A DNA stretch of 64,000 nt from the NCBI GenBank assembly GCA_019420905.1, contig JAHZGH010000009.1, positions 248,001 through 312,000 of the forward strand, in the 5' to 3' direction. The position numbers and the translations under genes were made by a program. Origin of the DNA: Succinivibrionaceae bacterium (GTDB lineage: Bacteria > Pseudomonadota > Gammaproteobacteria > Enterobacterales > Succinivibrionaceae). This document shows positions 52,484-60,913 of the stretch, in pieces; the first letter of the stretch is position 1, and each line of letters opens with the position of its first letter. The notes below the pieces were generated by a model. The model did not search any database. It was given only the letters and a program-made list of their open reading frames with translations, and was not told where the DNA came from.

Positions 52484-53212
52484 ATGTTAGAAGAACTCAA
52501 GAAAGAAGTATTCAAAGCCAATCTTGAATTACCTAAGCGCGGCTTAGTCACCTATACTTGGGGTAATGTTTCTGGTATCGATCGTGATGCAGGCTTAATG
52601 GTAATCAAACCATCTGGAGTTGAATATGATGAAATGACTCCTGACGATATGGTAGTAGTAGATCTTAAGTCTGGAGAAAAAGTCGAAGGTGATTTAAACC
52701 CTTCCTCTGATACTGATACTCACTTAGAGCTCTACAGAGCCTCTCCAGATATTATGGGCGTTGTTCATACCCATTCTCGTTATGCAGCTTCATTTGCTCA
52801 GGCAGGTCGTGATATCGTTGCTTTAGGTACTACTGGTGCAGATTATTTTTACGGTCCTATTCCCTGCACTCGTCCTATGACCGATGAAGAGATTAAAGGT
52901 CAATACGAACTTGAAACAGGTAAAGTTATTGTTGAAACCTTTAAGAATCGCGGACTAGAATTTAAGGATATTCCTGCTTGCTTGGTTTATTCTCATGGTC
53001 CTTTCACTTGGGGTAAATCTCCAGCTAATGCAGTTTACAATGCAGTTGTATTAGAAGAATTGGCATTTATGGCCTTCCACACCATGATGCTTAAGATGGC
53101 TGGCGATATTTATCCTATGCAGCAGACTCTGCTTGACAAGCACTATTTAAGAAAGCACGGCAAAAATGCCTACTACGGACAGGGCAATATCTCTAAAGTT
53201 CACACTCTTTAA
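52484..53212 (+). CDS. araD: L-ribulose-5-phosphate 4-epimerase
   Basis: Converts L-ribulose-5-phosphate to D-xylulose-5-phosphate, linking pentose or ascorbate breakdown to the pentose phosphate pathway. The 242-residue class II aldolase-like protein has [30 protein letters not shown] and zinc ligands in VVHTHSRYA and YSHGPF. The AraD/UlaF-type [12 protein letters not shown] lies near the end. The ATG at 52484 has GAGG six bases upstream and is preferred over the ATG at 52472. It is a single gene behind a LacI-type operator; the kinase and isomerase partners are elsewhere. Confidence 0.93.
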   Translation: MLEELKKEVFKANLELPKRGLVTYTWGNVSGIDRDAGLMVIKPSGVEYDEMTPDDMVVVDLKSGEKVEGDLNPSSDTDTHLELYRASPDIMGVVHTHSRYAASFAQAGRDIVALGTTGADYFYGPIPCTRPMTDEEIKGQYELETGKVIVETFKNRGLEFKDIPACLVYSHGPFTWGKSPANAVYNAVVLEELAFMAFHTMMLKMAGDIYPMQQTLLDKHYLRKHGKNAYYGQGNISKVHTL

Positions 53213-53235
53213 TAAAATTTACCATTAATAATTCT

Positions 53236-53268
53236 AAGGGGAATGAGACTATGCTCATTCCCTTTTTA
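53236..53268 (+). terminator. Terminator after araD
   Basis: AGGGGAATGAG and CTCATTCCC form the stem with a short loop and TTTTT. Confidence 0.85.
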
Positions 53269-53324
53269 TATAGAGCAAAAGCAGATTATTGAAATAAATA
53301 ATTAAAAAAAACAAATTAATATAC

Positions 53325-54212
53325 CTAATTATTAATTTCATGCTTAGTAAAATCTAATAAAAGATTTGCCAGACATTTGGTGGGTTCATGCTCTAAGGCA
53401 TAATCTTTATAAACTAAAGTTAAATGAGAATCAGGAAAATTTAATTTACTATCATCTAAAAAAACCAACTGCTTAGATAATTGTTCCTCACCATATAATA
53501 TATATGTAGGCACCACTGCAAACCCTATCCCATGTGCTACCAAATTAATCACATAATAATAACTATCTACAATCCAGTTCATAGGTGACAGCAATATTGT
53601 TTTTTTAGTTTTATCATATTGTGCAGAAATTACAATTTGCCTGTATTTACTTAAAACATCACGAGTAATCTCTTTGCATTTACATAAAGGATGATTAGTA
53701 CTAACGATTACTTTATTATCAATATCCGCAATGTCTATAACACTAAAGCTGTCAATACGTGAATGATTAAATACTAAAGCCAAATCTATATTCATTTCGT
53801 TCATTAAAGACGAGATTTCAAAAGAAGTTAAGGAAGAAATCTTAAGCTCCAGATCAGGAAATGCTTTTTCAAAAAGCGAAAGCGTACTAAACAGCTTATT
53901 GCTATATAAAGAATAATCCAACCCTAAATGAATAATTGGATTTTTTATATCATGCAAGGCTAACGATCTCTGCTCAAAGATCTCTGCAGCCTCCACTATT
54001 TCATAAGCGTGATTTAATAAAATCGTACCTCTAGGAGTTAAAGAAACTTTATGTCCTCGATTAAATAAAGAATAATCTAATAGATCTTCAAGCTGAGATA
54101 TATGAGTAGATACTACAGACTGAGCTCTGCCAAGTTCTCGAGCTGCTCGAGAAAAAGAACCGAACTTTGCTGCAGCTATAAACGATTGTAATTGTTCAAT
54201 AGAAAGGTGCAT
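53325..54212 (-). CDS. LysR-family transcriptional regulator
   Basis: A 295-residue regulator with the N-terminal winged helix (LQSFIAAAKFGSFSRAARELGRAQSVVSTHI form of the LysR HTH, interrupted here only for display) and a periplasmic-binding-protein-like effector domain (from about residue 90). It lies downstream of the MFS gene on the same strand with a terminator between, so co-transcription is doubtful. The ligand and targets are unknown. Confidence 0.92.
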   Translation of the reverse strand: MHLSIEQLQSFIAAAKFGSFSRAARELGRAQSVVSTHISQLEDLLDYSLFNRGHKVSLTPRGTILLNHAYEIVEAAEIFEQRSLALHDIKNPIIHLGLDYSLYSNKLFSTLSLFEKAFPDLELKISSLTSFEISSLMNEMNIDLALVFNHSRIDSFSVIDIADIDNKVIVSTNHPLCKCKEITRDVLSKYRQIVISAQYDKTKKTILLSPMNWIVDSYYYVINLVAHGIGFAVVPTYILYGEEQLSKQLVFLDDSKLNFPDSHLTLVYKDYALEHEPTKCLANLLLDFTKHEINN

Positions 54213-54240
54213 TCTTTAAATTCTCTGTAAATTTATTAAA

Positions 54241-54269
54241 AAAGGAACCTATGACTATTAGGTTCCTTT
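54241..54269 (-). terminator. Terminator of the MFS gene
   Basis: AAAGGAACCT and AGGTTCCTTT form the stem with a nine-base loop. TTTTTT follows on the minus strand. Confidence 0.8.
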
Positions 54270-54289
54270 AAACCTTTTAATCAATAGCA

Positions 54290-55441
54290 TCAGCCTATAT
54301 TTTGCGTAAAAGCTCTAACTGTTTTAATTGCAATTAAAACTACCAGTATCCCTATACAGCCTAAAATCAGCATGGCATAGTTTAAAGAACTTCTTTCTGC
54401 TACAAAGCCAATTAATGCCGGACCGACAATTAAAGCCCCATAACCGCAACTTGATACAGATGAAATTGCTGCTACAGCAGACATTTTATTTTGTCTTCCA
54501 GATAAAGAAATTACTATTGGCAGTACATTCGACATAGATAATCCTAAAACTGCAAAATAAATATAGAGTAAATAAAGATTATCCGTCATAAAAATAAAAA
54601 TTAATGATGAAATAGATAAAGCTAAGCCGGCAAATAAGACTTTGAAAATTCCAAAATTATCAATCAAAGCAGATCCTGCAAAACGTCCTGCAGCTAAAAA
54701 AATAACTAATACAATATATGCACTGCTTGATAAATGGATTGCAAGATCTGTCTTTTGCATAATAAGCAAGGCTGACCAATCAAGCATGCTTCCCTCAACC
54801 ATCAAAATGAATGATGAAATCAAGGCTAAAATCAAGACTATACCACTAGGCAGTTCAAAAGAAGCCTTATGAAAAGTTCTTTGATTTGATAAATATGGTA
54901 CAAAAAATACAAAGACGGCAAAAACAGCTAATATTGGCGCAATAATAGCTAATTCAATACCAAAAGAAATATTTAACAGTAAGGTAATAATACTTAAAGA
55001 TATAATTTCACCAGTTGAATAAAAACCGTGCATGGCAGGCAGCAAGATCTTTTTATACTCATTTTCAAGTAAAGTTCCATAAATATTAGATCCTACCTCT
55101 ATACAGCCAAGAGCAATGCCATATATACAAATAGCTACTGCTGCCACAAGGCAACTGTTGGCAATTACTAAAAATATTATAGATGACAATAATATTACTG
55201 CAGAAAATCCCAATGTCTTTCTTATTCCTAAGATTTTAACCAGAATTGAAGTTACAAGCATACCTATAATCGATCCTGCTCCCATAAGCAGGATAATCTG
55301 AGATAACTCCAAATGAGTGATATTAAGTCTAGTCTTTAAATAAGGAACTAAAGGAGCCCAAGCAGCTATTGAAAATCCGGCAAGAAAGAAACTAAATTTC
55401 GCTGCTTTTATATCTCTTGCAGGACTGTATGTACAAAACAT
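54290..55441 (-). CDS. Major facilitator superfamily transporter, YbjJ-like
   Basis: A 383-residue protein with about twelve transmembrane helices. The N-terminal AAWAPLVPYLKTRLNI and the EVGSNIYGTLLE and HGFYSTGEI segments resemble the YbjJ/fucose permease-like branch of the superfamily. The substrate is unknown. The adjacent LysR gene is a possible regulator, and fucI lies about 17 kb away, but no direct link is shown. Confidence 0.85.
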   Translation of the reverse strand: MFCTYSPARDIKAAKFSFFLAGFSIAAWAPLVPYLKTRLNITHLELSQIILLMGAGSIIGMLVTSILVKILGIRKTLGFSAVILLSSIIFLVIANSCLVAAVAICIYGIALGCIEVGSNIYGTLLENEYKKILLPAMHGFYSTGEIISLSIITLLLNISFGIELAIIAPILAVFAVFVFFVPYLSNQRTFHKASFELPSGIVLILALISSFILMVEGSMLDWSALLIMQKTDLAIHLSSSAYIVLVIFLAAGRFAGSALIDNFGIFKVLFAGLALSISSLIFIFMTDNLYLLYIYFAVLGLSMSNVLPIVISLSGRQNKMSAVAAISSVSSCGYGALIVGPALIGFVAERSSLNYAMLILGCIGILVVLIAIKTVRAFTQNIG

Positions 55442-55552
55442 ATTTCCTCCTGTAAATTAGATATACATATTATCTAATAATATTTTGATAATAAAAAATT
55501 AGTTTTCATCAATATTTTGATAGATATATTTACAAGAATTTATTCTTTCAAA

Positions 55553-55582
55553 TAAAAAAGGCGATCTAAATGATCGCCTTTT
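55553..55582 (-). terminator. Terminator of nifS
   Basis: AAAAGGCGATC and GATCGCCTTTT form a strong stem with loop TAAAT and a T run on the minus strand. Confidence 0.9.
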
Positions 55583-55599
55583 ACCGCCTTTAATTAAAC

Positions 55600-56850
55600 T
55601 TATGCTCGCACTTCAGTACTGTCAGCATCAAACTCATGATCAAGCCCCTTAATCTTAGGCTTATTTTCTTTCCAATAAGGAGATAATGATCTTAAAGTAG
55701 CAACAATCTGAGGCAATACCTCTAAAGTCTTATTTACATCTTCTTCGGTAGTAAAACGAGAAAGAGAGAAGCGGATAGTGCCGTGGGCAGCAGAGAAAGG
55801 AACACCCATAGCACGCATAACATGAGACGGCTCTAAAGAATCTGAAGAGCATGCTGAACCTGAAGATGCTGCAATACCATACTCATTTAACATAAGTAAA
55901 ATAGCCTCACCTTCAATAAACTTAAAAGCAACATTTAAGGTATTATCTGTTCTAGTAGCCTCATCGCCTGTTACAAAGCATTCTGGAATAGCTTTTAATA
56001 TTCCCTGCTCTAGCTTATCTCTTAAAGCTCTTACACGGCTTGAAACTACGCTTAAATTCTTCTTAGCAAGCTCGCAGGCTACGCCTAAGCCAACAATATA
56101 AGGAACATTTTCTGTACCTGCACGGCGTCCGCGCTCCTGATGTCCACCTTTCATGAATGGAGTAAAGCGAGTGCCACGACGGACATAGAGAACGCCGATG
56201 CCCTTAGGGGCATGGATCTTATGACCTGAGAAGGACAACATATTAATGTGAGTGTTCTTTACATCAACATTAATCTTGCCTACAGCCTGCACTGCATCGG
56301 TATGAAACATAACTCCATGCTTGTAAGCTATTTCTGCTAGCTGAGGTACCGGATAAATATTTCCTGTCTCATTATTAGCCCACATAATAGAAGCCAGGGC
56401 TGTTCTTTCGCTTAATAAAGATTCAAACTCATTAAGATCAAGATCTCCCTTATTAGAAACAGTCAAATACTTAATGCTTGCCCCATGAGTAGAAAGGAAA
56501 TCACAAGTCTGCATAATAGCTGGATGCTCGATAGGAGTTGTGATAATTTCATCTTTACCGCGCTGAGACCATAAAGCAGACCATAAAGCAGTATTATCTG
56601 ATTCTGTTGCACAGGAAGTAAAAATGATCTCATCTGGATGTTCGGCTCCTATGAAATCAGCTACCTGCTCGCGAGCCTTGATAATAGCTTTTTCTACTGG
56701 AACGCCATAACCATGCTGAGAAGAAGCATTGCCGAAATAAACGCTTAAATATGGCTGCATAGCTTCAACTACTAAAGGGTCGATCTGCGTTGTAGCATTA
56801 TTATCAAGATAAACACCGCCTAAACCAACACCTAAATTCATATTATCCAT
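55600..56850 (-). CDS. nifS: Cysteine desulfurase, NifS type
   Basis: PLP enzyme that provides sulfur for Fe-S clusters. The 416 residues show LDNNATTQIDP, the PLP lysine in SFSGHKIHAPKG and the sulfur-carrying cysteine loop ASSGSACSSDSLEPSHVM. A C-terminal charged tail of about 25 residues follows. It begins 11 bases after nifU, its scaffold partner, and ends the copA-lrp-nifU-nifS run. Confidence 0.96.
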   Translation of the reverse strand: MDNMNLGVGLGGVYLDNNATTQIDPLVVEAMQPYLSVYFGNASSQHGYGVPVEKAIIKAREQVADFIGAEHPDEIIFTSCATESDNTALWSALWSQRGKDEIITTPIEHPAIMQTCDFLSTHGASIKYLTVSNKGDLDLNEFESLLSERTALASIMWANNETGNIYPVPQLAEIAYKHGVMFHTDAVQAVGKINVDVKNTHINMLSFSGHKIHAPKGIGVLYVRRGTRFTPFMKGGHQERGRRAGTENVPYIVGLGVACELAKKNLSVVSSRVRALRDKLEQGILKAIPECFVTGDEATRTDNTLNVAFKFIEGEAILLMLNEYGIAASSGSACSSDSLEPSHVMRAMGVPFSAAHGTIRFSLSRFTTEEDVNKTLEVLPQIVATLRSLSPYWKENKPKIKGLDHEFDADSTEVRA

Positions 56851-56861
56851 TTAATACTTCC

Positions 56862-57773
56862 TTATCTGGTTAATACCTTGATAGCACGGCCTGTTCCATC
56901 AGTTAACTTTTTAGCAATATAATCTAAAGTCATATCACGCATCATACCTTTAGCTGCTGCGCCTGAAAGCTTGACTATAACATCAGTACCGCTGATTGTA
57001 TCTAACTCTACCTTAGAGCCGTCTTCCTCCAAGCCTTTGGAAATTTCATTTAAAATCTCAGTTACTTCATTGAAAATCGGAGAGGTCCTGGTTTTCTCAT
57101 CAATTGCAGCCTTAACCGCAGTAGCCGCAGCCGAAGCTGTAGAAATAGTAATGGACGGGATTGGAGTTGGCACGTAACCTGGACGAGGGACACCGCACTT
57201 CTCTAAATCAACCCATACCTCATCAATAATCTCTTCAATGCGCATGCGGCAGCTGCCGCAGCCGCCGCCGGCCTTAGTATAATTGGTAACCTCTTCCACA
57301 GTAGTTAAATGGTTTTCCCAAACAGCTTTCTTTATCTTATTGATGCCCACTCCGAAGCAGTGGCAGACTAACTCGCCATCATCATGGGAATTTTCATAAG
57401 ACTGACCATGATAATTAGCAATAGCGGCATCTAAAGCCTCTCTACCCATAACCGAGCAGTGCATCTTCTCAGGAGGCAGGCCGCCTAGATAATCAACAAT
57501 ATCCTGATTGCTGATTTTTTCCGCTTCCTTTAGAGTTTTGCCCTTTAACATCTCTGTTAACGCAGAGGAAGATGCAATAGCCGAGCCGCAGCCATAGGTT
57601 TGGAAAGCCGCATCGGTAATAGTTTCCGTAGCCGGATCAATCTTTAACATTAAACGTAAAGCATCACCGCAAATAATAGAACCAACATCACCTACGGCAT
57701 TAGCATCTTCAATAACGCGAGCATTGCGAGGATGAAGAAAATGATCTTTTACTTTATCTGTATAATCCCACAT
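56862..57773 (-). CDS. nifU: Fe-S scaffold protein NifU with a degenerate C-terminal Nfu domain
   Basis: Three-domain scaffold of 303 residues. The IscU-like domain keeps Cys35, Cys62 and Cys106 with Asp37. The central [2Fe-2S] domain keeps Cys137, Cys139, Cys172 and Cys175 (GGGCGSC). These positions equal those of Azotobacter NifU. The C-terminal Nfu domain has lost its CxxC pair: where the family reads GACxGC, this protein reads GAAAKG (Ala273 and Gly276 in place of cysteines). It therefore should hold clusters only in its first two domains. No nitrogenase genes are present. Confidence 0.95.
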   Translation of the reverse strand: MWDYTDKVKDHFLHPRNARVIEDANAVGDVGSIICGDALRLMLKIDPATETITDAAFQTYGCGSAIASSSALTEMLKGKTLKEAEKISNQDIVDYLGGLPPEKMHCSVMGREALDAAIANYHGQSYENSHDDGELVCHCFGVGINKIKKAVWENHLTTVEEVTNYTKAGGGCGSCRMRIEEIIDEVWVDLEKCGVPRPGYVPTPIPSITISTASAAATAVKAAIDEKTRTSPIFNEVTEILNEISKGLEEDGSKVELDTISGTDVIVKLSGAAAKGMMRDMTLDYIAKKLTDGTGRAIKVLTR

Positions 57774-57798
57774 TTTTAATTCCTTTTAATAATGTTTT

Positions 57799-58254
57799 TT
57801 AATCTTTAATAACGTCTGCGTCCAGCGCAATACGTTCTGAAATCTCACGCTTTAAGACCATGGATATCATGCATTTGCCGTATTCCTTTTCTAAGAGATC
57901 GACAAAGCTTAAAAGCTGCTCTATACCTTTAAAGCCTGCTCTTAGCATAAAACAGTACTCTCCGGTAATCCGTTCACAAGAACATACTGCAGGATGCTTT
58001 TTGACAAAGCATAAAAAGCGTTTGTAAGCATACGGCATCATGTCGATGAAAATTAATGCTTCAAGATTTATGCCTAGCGTTTTAGGATGAACGGAAAGGG
58101 TAAAGCCAGCGATTATCCCGCTTTCCTCCAAGTGCTTTAAGCGAGCATTAACCGCAGGAGCGCTTAACAGAACCTTCTTGCCCAATTCTCTTAAACTTTG
58201 ACGGCAATTTTCTCGCAAAAGCTGCAGTAATTGCAAATCTATAGCATCTAACAT
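57799..58254 (-). CDS. Lrp/AsnC-family transcriptional regulator
   Basis: A 151-residue protein with an N-terminal helix-turn-helix (LRELGKKVLLSAPAVNARLKHLEESG) and a C-terminal RAM-like ligand domain ending in the strand MVLKREI. It sits between copA (9 bases upstream) and nifU (25 bases downstream) on the same strand. It may regulate this operon. The effector is unknown, though amino acids are typical for the family. Confidence 0.92.
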   Translation of the reverse strand: MLDAIDLQLLQLLRENCRQSLRELGKKVLLSAPAVNARLKHLEESGIIAGFTLSVHPKTLGINLEALIFIDMMPYAYKRFLCFVKKHPAVCSCERITGEYCFMLRAGFKGIEQLLSFVDLLEKEYGKCMISMVLKREISERIALDADVIKD

Positions 58255-58263
58255 GCTTAACCT

Positions 58264-60714
58264 TTAATTGACAGCATTAACTTCAAAGCCTAAAGCCTCA
58301 ATTGAAGTCTTAATGATGGAATCACTTATAGCCTCAGGCACGGAAGCTACAGCTTCGCCTTTTTCCAAAGATACTTCAACATCCTTGACCCCCGGCAATG
58401 CTTTTAAAGTCTTAGTTACTGCCATAACGCAGTGTTCGCAATGCATGCCGGAAATTTTTATGGTCTTAATCATAAGCTTGCTCTCTTCTTTTTTGTCTTT
58501 ATAAAATTCTAATTTTATTCTCGTAAGTCTCAAAGCATTAGCCACAACACATAAAGAGCTTAGACTCATAAGCAATGCAGCCATCATGGGAGTGAATTTT
58601 AAGCCAAACGCACTGTAAAAAACACCAGCAGCTACAGGAATAAATACTATATTGTAAATAAACGCCCAAAACAAATTTTCTTTAATAACTCTAATCGTCT
58701 TTTTTGATATTTCATAAGCGTTAACAATATCTAAAAGATTCTCCCTCAGCAAGACTACATCACAGGCTGATACTGCAATATCTGAAGTTCCTGCAAGGCT
58801 TATGCCTGTGCTGGCGCGGGTTAAGGATACGCTGTCATTGACGCCGTCACCTATCATTACAGTTTGTTCAGAAGATGAATTTAAATCATCAATGATCTTA
58901 GCTTTTTCATTTGGCAGAAGTCCCGCTTTAACCTTTTCAATCTTTACAAGCTTTGCAACATTTAATGCCGTTCTTTCATTATCACCAGTAAGCATTAAAG
59001 TCTTAAGCGCTCTTCTGTGTAAGGATTCAACAGTAAGCCTAGCTTCAGCCTTAATTTCATCGCCGATTACAAATAAGGACAGAACCTCCTGGTCTTTATA
59101 TAAAAACAAAACGGTATATCCTTTTGCAGTGTACTCATCATACGCATGCAGGTTATCTGCGCTAATCTCAATGCCGGCACTCTTTGCATAATTCAAATTA
59201 CCTACTGCATAATGCTCTGTCATAATTTCGCCGCAAACACCTAGCCCCTCTTTAAAAGAATAATTTTCAACGGGGAATAAATTCTTTGCCTGAGCCTTAT
59301 TGATAAAAGCTTTAGCTAAAGGGTGAGAGCTTTTCTGCTCTAATGAGGCAGCAAACAGCAAGGCCATATTTTCAGGATAATTTTGATTGGCAATAACCTT
59401 AATAATCTGCATCCTGCCATAGGTAAGAGTGCCGGTTTTATCAAAAACAAAGATGGTAGCTTTACGTAAATTTTCTAATACCTCAGGACTTTTAAACAAA
59501 ATCCCTGCTCGAGCTGCCGTTCCTGTTGCAGCCATAATTGCAACCGGGGTCGCGAGACCTAAAGCACATGGGCATGATACTACTAAAACACTAATAGCAA
59601 AATTTATGGCTAAAGCGAAACCTGCTCCTGCAGCCAAATACCAGGCAATAAAAGTAAGAAATGCCAATATAATTACAGCCGGCACAAAATACGAGGCAAT
59701 AATATCAGCAATTCTGGCAATAGGAGCCTTTTTAGAGGCTGCTTCATCAACTAAAGCAATAATTTTAGATAAAGTTGTTTCTTTTCCTACAGCCTGAGCC
59801 TGAACTTTTAAATAACCGTCAAGCAGCACGCTTGCAGATAAAACTTGTGATCCTGCAAGCTTTTTTACCGGCGCACTTTCTCCTGAGAGAGCGCTTTCAT
59901 CGCAAAAGCCTTGACCTTCAGAAACAATGCCGTCTATGCCGATTTGTTCCCCAGCTTTTATGACGATAATATCTCCTTTTTGCACTTCATCTAAGGGTAT
60001 ATTCTGATATTGATTATTTTTAAAAATGGTGACAAATTTTGGAGCTAAATCATATAACTTAGAAACAGCATCCGTAGTCTTTATCTTGCCGCGCTCCTCT
60101 AAATACTTTCCCACTGCCACAAAAGTCAAAATACCGGCTGCTGATTCAAAATACAGCGGATATTCATTCATCAATACCTCATATCCCATGCCTGCATCGA
60201 TCTTAAAGAGGGAAATCAACGAAAAGATTACCGAAGCCAGAGAGCCTAAGGATACTAATGTATCCATGTTGAAATTAAAGTGAACTAATGCCCTGAAGGC
60301 ACTTATAAAATATTTTCTCTGCAGGAGCATCACTGCAAAGGTAATAGCAAGCTGAACTAGAGCAGAGGTCTTAGCTCCAAAGGAAAAAATATTTCCCATA
60401 GAAATACTCATGAGTAAAGCTGTAAGCGCTATGCTTAAAATAAGCTGCAGCTTTTGTTTTTTGACACCGCTGTCATCTGCAAGCTTAACTTTACTAGCAC
60501 CGGAAGCAATTTCAGCCTTATACCCTGCCCTAGCGACAGCATCCTCTATTACGCCGTCTTTTAAAACATTTTCATCTGCTAATAAAGTCATGCGCTTATT
60601 CATAAGCATCACATTTACATCACTAACACCGGGAATATTTTTAACAGCACGCTCAACGTTAGCTACGCAAGCTGCACATGACATGCCTTGAATATCATAA
60701 GATCTTTTCTGCAT
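58264..60714 (-). CDS. copA: Copper-exporting P1B-type ATPase with N- and C-terminal metal-binding domains
   Basis: An 816-residue Cu(I) pump. An N-terminal HMA domain (GMSCAACVANVERAV, Cys13 and Cys16) is followed by eight membrane helices with the CPC motif VVSCPCALGLATP. Then come the phosphorylation site DKTGT and the hinge GDGVND. The last 70 or so residues form a second HMA domain (GMHCEHCVMAV), as in a fused CopZ chaperone. Most CopA proteins have their HMA domains only at the N-terminus. It is the first gene of a run with lrp, nifU and nifS. Confidence 0.95.
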   Translation of the reverse strand: MQKRSYDIQGMSCAACVANVERAVKNIPGVSDVNVMLMNKRMTLLADENVLKDGVIEDAVARAGYKAEIASGASKVKLADDSGVKKQKLQLILSIALTALLMSISMGNIFSFGAKTSALVQLAITFAVMLLQRKYFISAFRALVHFNFNMDTLVSLGSLASVIFSLISLFKIDAGMGYEVLMNEYPLYFESAAGILTFVAVGKYLEERGKIKTTDAVSKLYDLAPKFVTIFKNNQYQNIPLDEVQKGDIIVIKAGEQIGIDGIVSEGQGFCDESALSGESAPVKKLAGSQVLSASVLLDGYLKVQAQAVGKETTLSKIIALVDEAASKKAPIARIADIIASYFVPAVIILAFLTFIAWYLAAGAGFALAINFAISVLVVSCPCALGLATPVAIMAATGTAARAGILFKSPEVLENLRKATIFVFDKTGTLTYGRMQIIKVIANQNYPENMALLFAASLEQKSSHPLAKAFINKAQAKNLFPVENYSFKEGLGVCGEIMTEHYAVGNLNYAKSAGIEISADNLHAYDEYTAKGYTVLFLYKDQEVLSLFVIGDEIKAEARLTVESLHRRALKTLMLTGDNERTALNVAKLVKIEKVKAGLLPNEKAKIIDDLNSSSEQTVMIGDGVNDSVSLTRASTGISLAGTSDIAVSACDVVLLRENLLDIVNAYEISKKTIRVIKENLFWAFIYNIVFIPVAAGVFYSAFGLKFTPMMAALLMSLSSLCVVANALRLTRIKLEFYKDKKEESKLMIKTIKISGMHCEHCVMAVTKTLKALPGVKDVEVSLEKGEAVASVPEAISDSIIKTSIEALGFEVNAVN

Positions 60715-60808
60715 AGCAAATTCCTAAAAAATGTTTTAATTTATTGATGAAGATCTTACCTTTAAAGGGACATTATGTATATCAAATATGTACTTGTTGA
60801 GATTAATT

Positions 60809-60851
60809 TTTATCTAAAATAATAGATTTTTAATCTATTATTTTAGATAAA
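60809..60851. repeat. 43-base perfect palindrome upstream of copA
   Basis: Two perfectly complementary 20-base arms (beginning TTTATCTAAAAT) flank TTT. It lies about 95 bases upstream of the copA start and 63 bases from the end of the other ATPase gene. It is separate from the terminator at 60868-60904 and has no T run beyond the arms. Confidence 0.85.
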
Positions 60852-60867
60852 TTTGAGATGAATAAAC

Positions 60868-60904
60868 TGTATAAAAATAAAGGAAAGCTTTAAGACTTCC
60901 CTTT
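60868..60904 (-). terminator. Terminator of the 60914 ATPase gene
   Basis: AAAGGGAAG and CTTTCCTTT (minus strand; one wobble) form the stem. TATTTTTATA follows. Confidence 0.75.
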
Positions 60905-60913
60905 ATTTTTTAA

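Noticed and set aside
59429..59963. Plus-strand frames opposite copA
   Set aside because: Antisense to conserved P-type ATPase motifs; no independent support.
60740..60800. A CueR or CopY operator in the copA promoter
   Set aside because: Only imperfect dyads (around 60770-60795) were seen, not matching known copper-regulator consensus sites.
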